A stretch of 32,746 nucleotides of DNA, taken from contig JBATTK010000092.1 of assembly GCA_049670505.1 (NCBI GenBank), positions 1-32,746 of the forward strand, written 5' to 3'. Both the position numbers and the translations under genes were made by a program. Within the stretch, counting starts at the first letter, position 1. Each line of letters begins with the position of its first letter. Origin of the DNA: JBATTK01 sp049670505. Lineage in GTDB: Bacteria > Bacteroidota > Bacteroidia > Flavobacteriales > Flavobacteriaceae. The notes under the pieces are model-generated. The model was not told the DNA's origin. It saw only the letters and a list, made by a program, of their open reading frames with translations, and ran no database searches. Positions 1 to 7,878 of the stretch are shown piece by piece.

Positions 1-2
1 GC

Positions 3-560
3 CCTATGGGTGCCAATGTACTGGAACTGTTCCATCGTACACGCGACTGGCACAGGTTGGAAGATAACGAGTGCGACGAAATGTGTTCCTATTTTACCGT
101 GGTAAGAAGTTATCATGAAACGATGGAATTGAGAAGTGATGATACACCTAAAATCGTAATTGCCGGAAGCGGAATGCTCACAGGAGGTAGAATGCTCAAT
201 TACCTCGAAACCCAGGCGCAAAACCCCAATAACACTTTGCTTTTTGTGGGCTATCAAGCGGAAGGTACTCGTGGACGGAAATTGTTGGAAGGCGACAGGG
301 AATTGAGAGTGTACGGAAAAACAGTATCCTTTCAAATGGAGGTGGCAGAAATAAAAGGTCTTTCGGCGCATGCCGACCATGCCGAACTATTGGATTGGCT
401 AAACAAGATTGAGCAGAAACCAGAACGGGTATTTATCGTTCATGGAGAAAATGAAGCTGCGGAAGCATTGCAAAAAGGCATCAGGGAAACCTATGATTGG
501 GATTCAGAAATTCCCAAACTATATAGCATTGAATCCGTAGAGACTAATCAAAACAGCTAA
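3..560 (+). CDS. beta-CASP metallo-beta-lactamase-fold RNA exonuclease, C-terminal part
   Basis: The reading frame is open to the left edge, so only about 185 C-terminal residues are present and the true start lies outside. The visible part carries the late motifs of the beta-CASP/RMMBL family: a GSGMLTGGR segment (motif A-like), LSAHADH with the metal-binding histidine (motif B) and VHGE near the end (motif C). Family members are zinc-dependent RNA-processing nucleases; the bacterial ones act in the cytoplasm on RNA. The stop codon overlaps the next ATG (TAATG), so it is translationally coupled to the membrane protein behind it. Position ahead of an AMP phosphorylase suggests that it may supply nucleoside monophosphates from RNA, which is inference. 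The catalytic N-terminal HxHxDH motif cannot be checked here. Confidence 0.85.
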   Translation, partial: PMGANVLELFHRTRDWHRLEDNECDEMCSYFTVVRSYHETMELRSDDTPKIVIAGSGMLTGGRMLNYLETQAQNPNNTLLFVGYQAEGTRGRKLLEGDRELRVYGKTVSFQMEVAEIKGLSAHADHAELLDWLNKIEQKPERVFIVHGENEAAEALQKGIRETYDWDSEIPKLYSIESVETNQNS

Positions 561-955
561 TGGACTTGATTTTCGGAACACTATTAGGGGCACTAACCAT
601 CTTAGCAACAAAATTTATGGGCTTTGATAGAGATAGGAGTTTCTATCCCTTATTGTTAATTGTAATCGCGCTCTACTATGTTCTGTTTGCATTTCAGTCC
701 AATGCAAAGGATGAAATTCTTTTTGAAGTTTTTATTGCCATAGTATTTTGCGCTTTAGCAGTATGGGGGCATCACAAAGGTTTGAAGATAGTGGCGTTCG
801 GACTTGTGCTACACGGGATATATGACCTGTTTCAAGGTGATATTTTGTTTTCAACAACCCCACCCCAATGGTGGCCCTTATTCTGCCTTGGATTTGATTT
901 AACCCTTGGTATTTGGCTTTTTGGGGCATCATCGAAAGTATTAAAAACGAAATAA
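560..955 (+). CDS. small integral membrane protein, DUF6010-like
   Basis: 131 residues with four hydrophobic segments (about 3-20, 28-46, 57-75 and 100-122), so an inner-membrane protein with very short loops. The C-terminal part (HGIYDLFQGD, then PQWWPLFCLGFDLTLGIWL) resembles the end of DUF6010 proteins, where a histidine, an aspartate and a proline-tryptophan loop precede the last helix; this is a resemblance from memory. The start overlaps the stop of the nuclease gene by one base. It sits inside the nuclease/AMP phosphorylase/PRPP synthase set, so it may be a transporter or membrane sensor for that pathway, but nothing in the sequence shows a substrate. Confidence 0.7.
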   Translation: MDLIFGTLLGALTILATKFMGFDRDRSFYPLLLIVIALYYVLFAFQSNAKDEILFEVFIAIVFCALAVWGHHKGLKIVAFGLVLHGIYDLFQGDILFSTTPPQWWPLFCLGFDLTLGIWLFGASSKVLKTK

Positions 956-966
956 TTAAAAATAGT

Positions 967-2469
967 ATGGAGGAAAAATCAAGTACTTTAAAATATAAAC
1001 ACTTGGGCATTTATACTCAGAACGAACATGTGGTTTATATGCGGGAAGATTGCCATGTATGTGTTTCTGAGGGTTTTGAAGCATTGACCAGAATCCGGGT
1101 ATCTAATTTCAGTACGTCTATCGTAGCCAGTCTTAATGTGATAACCTCGAATGTACTGCTAGCCGGAGAGATAGGGCTATCGGAAGCGGCGGCAAAAAAA
1201 CTAAAGGTATCCGGCAATGAAACATTAAGAGTGTCGCATCTAGAACCCATAGATTCCTTGAGCCATGTACGGGCAAAAATCTACAATCAAAAACTGGATT
1301 ACACGGCCTTCGATCAAATCATTACCGATATCGTTGAAGGAAATTACTCCAACATTCATCTTTCGGCTTTTATTACGGCCTGTGCCGGCAATAGATTGGA
1401 TGTCAACGAAATTTCAGACCTCACAAAAGCCATGATCGCCTCTGGAAAACAATTGGATTGGAATAAAAAAATCGTGGTCGATAAACATTGTATCGGTGGC
1501 TTGCCAGGAAACCGAACAACGCCAATTGTTGTCGCCATTGTTGCGGCCTATGGACTAACCATGCCCAAAACATCATCGAGGGCCATTACTTCCCCAGCAG
1601 GAACAGCAGATACCATGGAGGTGTTGACCAATGTTACCCTCTCATTAGAAGAAATCAAAGCTGTTGTCGAAAAAGAAGGAGGCTGTTTTGTATGGGGAGG
1701 TACCGCACAATTAAGTCCAGCAGATGATATGCTCATCAAAATCGAAAAAGCCTTGGATATTGATAGCCAAGGGCAGTTGATTGCATCGGTACTTTCTAAA
1801 AAAGCGGCGGCAGGTTCTACCCATGTGGTCATTGATATTCCCGTGGGCGAAACGGCCAAAGTGCGGTCTTTGGAAATGGCACAACAACTACAAGCACATA
1901 TGGAAACCGTTGGCGAGTCCATCGGTTTAAAAGTTAAGGTAGTCATTACGGACGGAAGCCAACCAGTAGGAAGGGGAATTGGCCCGAATCTAGAGGCCAT
2001 CGATATCTTAAGTGTACTGCGTAATGAAGACAGCGCACCAAAAGACCTCAAGGAAAGATCCCTGGTGTTGGCTGGGGAACTACTTGAATTATCTGAAGAA
2101 GTCCAGAAAAGCAAAGGGTATGAAGTAGCAACGCAGCTTTTGGAATCAGGAAAGGCCTTTGAAAAATTCGAGGCTATTTGCAAGGCGCAAGGAAGGTTCT
2201 CAAAAACATTTGTTGCCCCCTATCAATTTGAAATGCATGCACCAAAACATGGCCTAATCAAAAAAATCAATAATAGAAAAATTGCAAAACTCGCCAAACT
2301 TTCTGGTGCCCCCCAATCAAAATCTGCCGGTATTTTATTGAACGTTCACTTGGACGATGAAATTGAAAAGGGCCAGTTACTCTATACGCTCTTTGCAGAA
2401 TCGCAGGGGGAGTTGAATTATGCCTTAGAATATTATGAGATTCATGATGATATTATAGTAATAGAATAA
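967..2469 (+). CDS. AMP phosphorylase (thymidine phosphorylase family, archaeal type)
   Basis: 500 residues from the ATG at 967. A TTG 18 codons upstream is in frame but overlaps the previous gene, and 500 residues matches the roughly 500 of archaeal AMP phosphorylases. These are longer than DeoA-type thymidine phosphorylase (about 440) because of an extra N-terminal domain. The phosphate/ribose-binding region reads KHCIGGLPGNRTTP, followed by PKTSSRAITSPAGTADTMEV. The archaeal enzymes have KHSIGGVPGNRTT and the same SSRAITSPAGTADT stretch, whereas DeoA has KHSTGGVGD. The family reaction is AMP (or CMP/UMP) plus phosphate giving the free base and ribose 1,5-bisphosphate. The next gene is a PRPP synthase homologue 12 bases on, pointing to ribose-phosphate metabolism. 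No RuBisCO or ribose-1,5-bisphosphate isomerase is in the window, so the product must have another fate. Substrate choice is inferred from motif similarity. Confidence 0.88.
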   Translation: MEEKSSTLKYKHLGIYTQNEHVVYMREDCHVCVSEGFEALTRIRVSNFSTSIVASLNVITSNVLLAGEIGLSEAAAKKLKVSGNETLRVSHLEPIDSLSHVRAKIYNQKLDYTAFDQIITDIVEGNYSNIHLSAFITACAGNRLDVNEISDLTKAMIASGKQLDWNKKIVVDKHCIGGLPGNRTTPIVVAIVAAYGLTMPKTSSRAITSPAGTADTMEVLTNVTLSLEEIKAVVEKEGGCFVWGGTAQLSPADDMLIKIEKALDIDSQGQLIASVLSKKAAAGSTHVVIDIPVGETAKVRSLEMAQQLQAHMETVGESIGLKVKVVITDGSQPVGRGIGPNLEAIDILSVLRNEDSAPKDLKERSLVLAGELLELSEEVQKSKGYEVATQLLESGKAFEKFEAICKAQGRFSKTFVAPYQFEMHAPKHGLIKKINNRKIAKLAKLSGAPQSKSAGILLNVHLDDEIEKGQLLYTLFAESQGELNYALEYYEIHDDIIVIE

Positions 2470-2481
2470 ATTACAAGACAA

Positions 2482-3375
2482 ATGAAAACAATACTATTTA
2501 GTCTTCCGGGAAACCAAGAACTCACGGAATTATTAGCAGAAAAAATGAAAGGGGAGATTGGGGAATGCACCATTCGCAAATTTCCTGACGGGGAATCTTA
2601 TACTCGAATCCTTTCCGATGTAAAAGACAAATGTGTGGTCATGGTCTGCACCTTGCACGAACCTGATGAAAAACTATTGCCATTGTATTTTTTAAGCCAC
2701 ACCGCAAAATCTTTGGGCGCTATGTGCACCTGTCTCGTAGCTCCCTATTTGGCCTATATGCGACAAGACAAGGTTTTTCATGAGGGCGAAGGCGTTACCT
2801 CCGGATTTTTCGGAAACCTGATTTCAGGGTTTGCCGATAGCATCACGACCATTGACCCCCATTTACATAGAATACATTCGTTGGGAGAGGTGTATCACAT
2901 TCCGAACAGGGTCATCCATGCGGCGGACGAAATATCGAAATACATTAAGGCAAACATACATAATCCGGTACTTATCGGACCTGATTCCGAAAGTGAACAA
3001 TGGGTTTCCGATGTGGCAAAGAAGGCAGGTGTCCCATTTACCGTATTGCAAAAAATCCGACATGGCGACCGAGATGTAGAAGTTTCCGTACCGGATGTAG
3101 ATAAGTACAAGGAGGCAACCCCGGTACTTTTGGACGATATAATTTCTACTGCCCGGACCATGATAGAAACCGTAGCTCATTTAAAAAATGCGGGTATGAA
3201 ACCACCGATATGTATCGGCATTCATGCTGTATTTTCAGAGGATGCGTATCAAGATCTATGGGATGCCGATGTGGAGGACATCATCACGTGTAACACGATC
3301 CCACACCGGTCAAATAAAATTGATTTAAGCGATATCATTGCCAAGGAAGTAAAAGAGTTGATGCACCACATATGA
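2482..3375 (+). CDS. prs: ribose-phosphate pyrophosphokinase (PRPP synthase) homologue
   Basis: 297 residues, slightly shorter than housekeeping Prs (about 310). Family motifs are in order: KFPDGE near residue 33, PYLAYMRQDK with the ATP-contacting RQDK, GEGVTSGFFGNL, DPHLHR (metal and ATP site), GPDSESEQW in place of the usual SPDxGG, KIRHGDRDV carrying the catalytic basic residues, and the PRPP-binding loop LLDDIISTARTM. The reaction is ribose 5-phosphate plus ATP giving PRPP and AMP. The sequence belongs to a divergent branch seen beside AMP phosphorylase genes in some proteobacteria, so this is probably a second, accessory copy. The AMP it releases is the substrate of the upstream enzyme, which may explain the pairing. 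It ends with an ATGA overlap into the exported-protein gene. Confidence 0.88.
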   Translation: MKTILFSLPGNQELTELLAEKMKGEIGECTIRKFPDGESYTRILSDVKDKCVVMVCTLHEPDEKLLPLYFLSHTAKSLGAMCTCLVAPYLAYMRQDKVFHEGEGVTSGFFGNLISGFADSITTIDPHLHRIHSLGEVYHIPNRVIHAADEISKYIKANIHNPVLIGPDSESEQWVSDVAKKAGVPFTVLQKIRHGDRDVEVSVPDVDKYKEATPVLLDDIISTARTMIETVAHLKNAGMKPPICIGIHAVFSEDAYQDLWDADVEDIITCNTIPHRSNKIDLSDIIAKEVKELMHHI

Positions 3376-4022
3376 AATTAGGATTACACTTAATAGTATT
3401 CGTTTTTATGATTAGTTCCGCATTTGCCCAAGATGAAATGTTGATCGGACAATTGTCCGATAGACTGGTGGTACGGGAAAATTTCGATAACAATGGCGAT
3501 TTTCTGAACACGCAGATTTTTAAAGTGGGAAAGATAAAAGAAGCCGACGAATATTATGAAATTGAGGTGGTAACCGAACTCTTTGATAAAAATAGAGCCT
3601 CCATGGATAAATATTCCACTACCTACCGTTGCAATCCGAATGATTCAAGCGTAATGGTCATGGCTTTTCCTTTTTCGAATCCGAAATCAAGGGAAACAGA
3701 AATCAACACTATATCCAAAAATTTCAAGGAACTCTATGACCTGACAAACTTGGAGGATGTTGAACTCGAAATGAGTTTTGATTCGGGATTGCTGAACTTC
3801 TTTGGTTCTAACAGCAAAATAAAAATTTATGACCGGGTGTTGGAATCTAACGGAAATGGGAAAACAATCAAATCCAAAATCAACATTAAAGCCTACGCCA
3901 TTGGAATACGAATTAAACAATTAGACTATGTTGCAAGTGAAAAACTTACAAATGGGAACTTGTTATCATTCCAGAAATTTACCGAGGAAGACGGCAGCTA
4001 TTTTACAATGACCTATAAATAA
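3372..4022 (+). CDS. exported hypothetical protein
   Basis: 216 residues. The first about 19 form a signal peptide (MKLGLHLIVFVFMISSAFA, cleavage before QDEM), with no lipobox cysteine, so a periplasmic or secreted product is expected. The rest is rich in alternating beta-type segments ending in FTEEDGSYFTMTYK and shows no motif I recognise. ATGA overlap with the PRPP synthase gene shows translational coupling and membership of the same operon. A role in the envelope side of the stress module is inference only. Confidence 0.75.
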   Translation: MKLGLHLIVFVFMISSAFAQDEMLIGQLSDRLVVRENFDNNGDFLNTQIFKVGKIKEADEYYEIEVVTELFDKNRASMDKYSTTYRCNPNDSSVMVMAFPFSNPKSRETEINTISKNFKELYDLTNLEDVELEMSFDSGLLNFFGSNSKIKIYDRVLESNGNGKTIKSKINIKAYAIGIRIKQLDYVASEKLTNGNLLSFQKFTEEDGSYFTMTYK

Positions 4023-4107
4023 GCCCATAATGGGCATTTAATAAAAAGATCCATTATAAACTATCAGATGAGAGTGAAATGATGGTCAAAAAAAATATCA
4101 GATGAGA
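4023..4107 (+). promoter_or_regulatory. leader with hairpin, duplicated start site and two coupled mini-ORFs
   Basis: Just after the previous stop is a GC-rich hairpin (GCCCA TAA TGGGC, 4023-4035), a weak terminator or processing site. A 12-base direct repeat TATCAGATGAGA occurs at 4062-4073 and again at 4096-4107, the second copy containing the start codon of the next gene. The first copy's ATG (4068) opens a 4-codon frame that stops with TGATG at 4080-4084. The overlapping ATG (4082) opens a 7-codon frame whose TGA overlaps the real ATG (4102) as ATGA. This chain of mini-frames could feed ribosomes into the next gene; that function is inferred. Confidence 0.45.
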
Positions 4108-4395
4108 AATTATGACACCCTTTCAGAAGCAATTAATGATTTACAGCTCAGGGGATATACCTATGATTTTAATTTGGCACCCGACTGCTTAAAATGCACT
4201 TCATTAGAATTAGAAATCCATCCCGAAGAATTTGAAGTGGATGAACTGCACCGTTTTGAAGGAATGAGCAGTACCGACGATAACAGTATACTATATGCCA
4301 TTTCTTCGAAAAACGGAATCAAAGGTATGTTAGTGGATGCCTACGGAGTATACGCCGAGAATATCTCGGAAGAAATGCGAAAAAAATTACGTTAA
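4102..4395 (+). CDS. small acidic protein, annotated in Bacteroidota as 'phosphoribosylpyrophosphate synthetase'
   Basis: 97 residues beginning MRNYDTLSEAINDLQLRGYT, a pattern I recognise from short Bacteroidota proteins labelled phosphoribosylpyrophosphate synthetase. It has none of the PRPP synthase motifs (no FPDGE, RQDK or DDIIST loop), so the label is misleading and it should be read as a protein of unknown function. It is acidic and soluble, with two cysteines (PDCLKC), a conserved-looking LEIHPEEFEVDELHRFEG core and a VDAYGVYAENIS segment near the end. It lies 17 bases before the copper ATPase gene, so a role in metal stress is possible. Start is supported by the ATGA-coupled leader. 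Confidence 0.72.
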   Translation: MRNYDTLSEAINDLQLRGYTYDFNLAPDCLKCTSLELEIHPEEFEVDELHRFEGMSSTDDNSILYAISSKNGIKGMLVDAYGVYAENISEEMRKKLR

Positions 4396-4412
4396 CCCTT
4401 AAATAGAATACT

Positions 4413-6617
4413 ATGGACAATAACAACGATCACAAGGACAAAAAAATGGATCATTCCAAAATGGACCATTCTAAAATGAATCACGATAAAGAAGACCATT
4501 CAAAAATGGATCATTCAAAGATGGACCACTCGAAAATGGAAGACCCAAAATCGGACGACCATAGTAAGATGGACCACAGTAAAATGGATCATTCAAAAAT
4601 GGATCATAGTAAGATGAATCACGGTGATCATGATCATGGCAGCGTCCCCATGGGAATGGCGGGCCATGACCATCATAAAATGATGATTGATGACTTCAAA
4701 AAACGGTTTTGGATTACATTGGTTCTAACGGTACCCATCCTTTTCTTTTCCCCGATGATCCAGGATTTTTTTGGATATAGTCTTCTGCTCCCAGGCAACC
4801 AATATATATTGTTCGCACTATCCAGCATTGTTTATTTCTACGGTGGTTGGCCTTTCCTTAAGGGATTCTGGTCCGAGGTAAAAAAAGCCGCGCCCGGAAT
4901 GATGACCTTGATAGCAATGGCCATCAGCGTTGCCTATTTCTATAGTTCCGCAACGGTCTTTGGCTTAAAGGGCGTCGATTTCTTCTGGGAATTAGCTACC
5001 CTGATCGCTATTATGCTCCTTGGCCATTGGATTGAGATGAAAAGCGTTCTCGGAGCTTCAAAAGCCTTACAATTATTGGTCAGTATGATGCCCGCGGAAG
5101 CACATCGTGTAAAAGGGGAAACCATTGAGGACATCAAACTAGAGGATTTATTGAAAGATGACGTCATCCTAGTAAAACCCGGAGAAAAAGTACCTGCTGA
5201 TGGAATCATTGTGGAAGGTTCCAGTTACTTGAATGAATCCATGCTTACGGGAGAGTCCAAACCGGTTAAAAAAGAATTGGACGATAAGGTGATCGGAGGT
5301 TCGGTAAACGGTAACAGTACCCTAAAAGTCAAGGTAGAACATACTGGAAAGGATAGTTATCTCAACAAGGTAATCAAGATGGTCGAGGAAGCCCAGAAAA
5401 CGAAATCCAAGATGCAGAACCTTTCAGACAGGGCTGCAAAATGGCTAACTTATATAGCATTGGCCATGGGCTTTGGCACCTTGGCGGTTTGGTTGATTCT
5501 TGGCTTTCCGTTTGTGTATGCCCTCGAAAGAATGGTTACCGTTATGGTCATTGCCTGTCCTCATGCCCTAGGTTTGGCCATTCCGTTGGTAGTAGCTATA
5601 TCCACAGCGGTTTCTGCGCAAAATGGATTGCTGATCCGTAATAGAACTGCCTTTGAGGAATCGCGTAAAATATCAGCCTTGCTTTTTGATAAAACAGGAA
5701 CCTTGACCAAAGGGGATTTTGGCGTTACCCGTATTGAATCGGTCGATGAAAAGTATGCCGCAGATGAAGTATTGCGGCTTGCAAGTGCCTTGGAACAAAG
5801 TTCGGAACATCCTATTGCTGTCGGTATTATCAAAAAGGTAAAAGAAGGTAAGGTTGCCATCCCAAAACCAGAAAATTTCAATGCCATTACCGGTAAGGGC
5901 GTAGAGGCAAATGTAGAAGGCAAGCAAGTAAAAGTGGTCAGTCCTGGTTATCTGAGGGATGAAAAAATTACAATTCCTGAAGATGCATACAGCGATGCCG
6001 CTGAAACGGTGGTTTTTGTATTGATCGATGGAAAATTAGCAGGATATATTGCATTGGCGGATGAAATTAGACCCGAATCGGCAGAAGCCATCAAAGTGTT
6101 CAAAAAGAATGGAATCAAAGTATTGATGGCCACCGGGGATAATGAAAAAACTGCTAAGGCTGTAAGTGATAAATTAGGATTGGATGGCTATTACGCCGAG
6201 GTGCTGCCACATCAAAAAGTGGAAATCGTAGAAGAGCTACAAAACAAGGGAGAGTTCGTAGCTATGACTGGGGACGGGGTCAATGATGCTCCTGCTTTGG
6301 CGAAGGCCAATGTTGGTATTGCCGTGGGATCTGGTACCGATGTGGCCGCCGAAACTGCTGACATTATTCTAGTCAATAGTAACCCACAGGATATTGCCAA
6401 CTTGATTTTATTCGGGAAGGCCACCTACAATAAAATGATTCAGAACTTGATATGGGCTACTGGTTATAATGTAGTGGCCATTCCATTGGCAGCAGGTGTT
6501 TTATACTCATCAGGCTTTGTTCTAGGTCCGGCTGTTGGTGCTGTATTTATGAGTTTGAGTACTATTATTGTGGCTATTAATGCCCAGTTGTTAAAAAGGA
6601 AAATCGCTAAAAAGTAA
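4413..6617 (+). CDS. copB: copper-translocating P1B-type ATPase, CPH (CopB) subtype
   Basis: 734 residues, an inner-membrane ion pump that exports copper using ATP. The first about 90 residues replace the usual HMA domain with a His/Met/Asp-rich tail. The membrane ion site is C382-P383-H384 (IACPHALGL), the CPH signature of P1B-3/CopB-like Cu ATPases rather than CPC. The phosphorylated aspartate is D426 in DKTGTLTKG, then SSEHP (the HP nucleotide-binding motif), ATGDNEKTA and GDGVNDAPALA. Late membrane helices have a YN pair (ATGYNVVAIPL) and MSLST, both typical of the subtype. The stop overlaps the MFS gene start (TAATG). Whether Cu(I), Cu(II) or Ag(I) is preferred cannot be read from sequence. 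Confidence 0.93.
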   Translation: MDNNNDHKDKKMDHSKMDHSKMNHDKEDHSKMDHSKMDHSKMEDPKSDDHSKMDHSKMDHSKMDHSKMNHGDHDHGSVPMGMAGHDHHKMMIDDFKKRFWITLVLTVPILFFSPMIQDFFGYSLLLPGNQYILFALSSIVYFYGGWPFLKGFWSEVKKAAPGMMTLIAMAISVAYFYSSATVFGLKGVDFFWELATLIAIMLLGHWIEMKSVLGASKALQLLVSMMPAEAHRVKGETIEDIKLEDLLKDDVILVKPGEKVPADGIIVEGSSYLNESMLTGESKPVKKELDDKVIGGSVNGNSTLKVKVEHTGKDSYLNKVIKMVEEAQKTKSKMQNLSDRAAKWLTYIALAMGFGTLAVWLILGFPFVYALERMVTVMVIACPHALGLAIPLVVAISTAVSAQNGLLIRNRTAFEESRKISALLFDKTGTLTKGDFGVTRIESVDEKYAADEVLRLASALEQSSEHPIAVGIIKKVKEGKVAIPKPENFNAITGKGVEANVEGKQVKVVSPGYLRDEKITIPEDAYSDAAETVVFVLIDGKLAGYIALADEIRPESAEAIKVFKKNGIKVLMATGDNEKTAKAVSDKLGLDGYYAEVLPHQKVEIVEELQNKGEFVAMTGDGVNDAPALAKANVGIAVGSGTDVAAETADIILVNSNPQDIANLILFGKATYNKMIQNLIWATGYNVVAIPLAAGVLYSSGFVLGPAVGAVFMSLSTIIVAINAQLLKRKIAKK
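4449..4616 (+). repeat. nine DHSKM codon repeats in the copper ATPase N-terminus
   Basis: Residues 13-68 contain nine copies of DHSKM in runs of two, three and four, separated by NHDKE and EDPKSD. A tail with HGDHDHG and further His/Met follows. Serine and other codons vary between copies (TCC, TCT, TCA, TCG, AGT), so the array is not a recent exact DNA duplication. Each unit offers a histidine and a methionine, consistent with a flexible copper-binding tail. Confidence 0.9.
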
Positions 6618-7876
6618 TGGACAAAAAGGAAAAGCTCCACAGGATATATTTGGTTTTGTTGAGTTTATTTGTGGTAATGCTCGGGTATGGTATTTTATTG
6701 CCTACCCTTCCGTATTATACCGAAAGATTGGCGTTAAAGGATAATCTGGACACAGATCTGATTAATTTCCATATCGGAATGTTGACCAGTATTTATCCGC
6801 TGTTCCAGCTTTTGTTCGTAATAGTTTGGGGCAAGCTTTCCGATAAATATGGTCGTAAGCCTCTAATCGTAATCGGCCTCATCGGGTTTGTGGTGATGAA
6901 CTTGCTAACGGGTCTGGCCACATCACTTACAATGCTTTACATAGCCCGAATCGTAGGGGGAATATTTACATCATCGGTCATTCCAGTCAGTAATGCCTAC
7001 TTAAGCGATATAACCTCAGAAAAGAGACGGACCAAGATAATGGCCTGGTCCGGGGTGGCTATCAGTTCGGGACTTATTTTTGGGCCTGTTTTGGGAGGGT
7101 TTCTGTCGCAAACGAACCTACACTTAAAATTTTCCTTTGGAGTATTCCATTTAGATCGTTTTTCGGTTCCTTTTATTTTGGCTGCCCTTTTGGGCTTTAT
7201 TGTAGTACTGATAATCATAAAATGGTTGAAGAATACTGAAATAAAAAGTCGTATTGCTTCGCAGGTAGTTAAATTCAGTTTTTCGCTGAGTAAATATTTT
7301 ATCGTTTTGCTGCTGCTATCCTTTGTGATGCAGTTTGTGGTTACCTTATTTGAGACCGTGTTTTCTATTTATGGGAAGGACGAGTTGGCATTCACAAGTA
7401 ATCAGGTGGGTATTGGTTTTATGCTTTGTGGTTCAGTAATGGCCGTTTTGCAACCTGTATTCGCAACCTATGGCGAAAAAATATTGACCTCAAAACAACA
7501 AATAACACTGGGATTATTGATATCCGGAGTTTCATTAATTGTGTTCCCTTTCGTAAGCAATGAGCTATACGTTTATCTTATGATTATACTTTTCGCAGCA
7601 GGGGGAGCTATGGTAACACCCAATCTGCTTTCGGCGGTTTCCTTGATATCCAAGGAAAACACGGGAAGGAATATTTCCATACAAAGTTCCACGAACAGTA
7701 TCGGCCAAATTTTAGGTCCGGTGTTGGGGACTTGGCTGATTGCCGGAGGATTTTATTACCCCTTCATCATTGCTGGTGTAACCGTTTTGGGAGCTATGGG
7801 ACTAGTTTATTTTTTGAAGACTCAAGATAAAGAGGTTGATGGGAATTTATTGGCCGACCAGCATAAAAAACTATAG
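6617..7876 (+). CDS. MFS efflux transporter (12 membrane helices)
   Basis: 419 residues with about 12 hydrophobic segments. The cytoplasmic loop between helices 2 and 3 carries the MFS motif A (GKLSDKYGRKPLI), and a proline/glycine-rich helix 5 (GLIFGPVLGGFL) matches the antiporter motif C of drug:proton exporters. It is therefore a proton-driven exporter of the multidrug or tetracycline-efflux type, substrate unknown. The start overlaps the ATPase stop by one base and the PLD gene starts 2 bases after its stop, so it is translated from the same mRNA. Its context suggests export of a metal complex or toxic compound. Confidence 0.85.
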   Translation: MDKKEKLHRIYLVLLSLFVVMLGYGILLPTLPYYTERLALKDNLDTDLINFHIGMLTSIYPLFQLLFVIVWGKLSDKYGRKPLIVIGLIGFVVMNLLTGLATSLTMLYIARIVGGIFTSSVIPVSNAYLSDITSEKRRTKIMAWSGVAISSGLIFGPVLGGFLSQTNLHLKFSFGVFHLDRFSVPFILAALLGFIVVLIIIKWLKNTEIKSRIASQVVKFSFSLSKYFIVLLLLSFVMQFVVTLFETVFSIYGKDELAFTSNQVGIGFMLCGSVMAVLQPVFATYGEKILTSKQQITLGLLISGVSLIVFPFVSNELYVYLMIILFAAGGAMVTPNLLSAVSLISKENTGRNISIQSSTNSIGQILGPVLGTWLIAGGFYYPFIIAGVTVLGAMGLVYFLKTQDKEVDGNLLADQHKKL

Positions 7877-7878
7877 CG

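Noticed and set aside
913..966. TTG start for the AMP phosphorylase, 18 codons upstream
   Set aside because: It overlaps the end of the membrane-protein gene; the ATG at 967 gives the family's usual length of about 500 residues.
1548..2183. 211-codon open frame antisense to the AMP phosphorylase gene
   Set aside because: It lies wholly opposite a strongly recognised gene, is serine-rich low-complexity in content and has no family motif, so it is a shadow frame.
2863..3180. 105-codon minus-strand frame across the PRPP synthase gene
   Set aside because: The opposite strand carries all PRPP synthase motifs in order; this frame shows none.
4449..4616. CRISPR-like or satellite reading of the repeated GATCATTCAAAAATG-type DNA
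   Set aside because: The units are in-frame DHSKM codons inside the copper ATPase with varied codons and no spacers, so it is a protein repeat.
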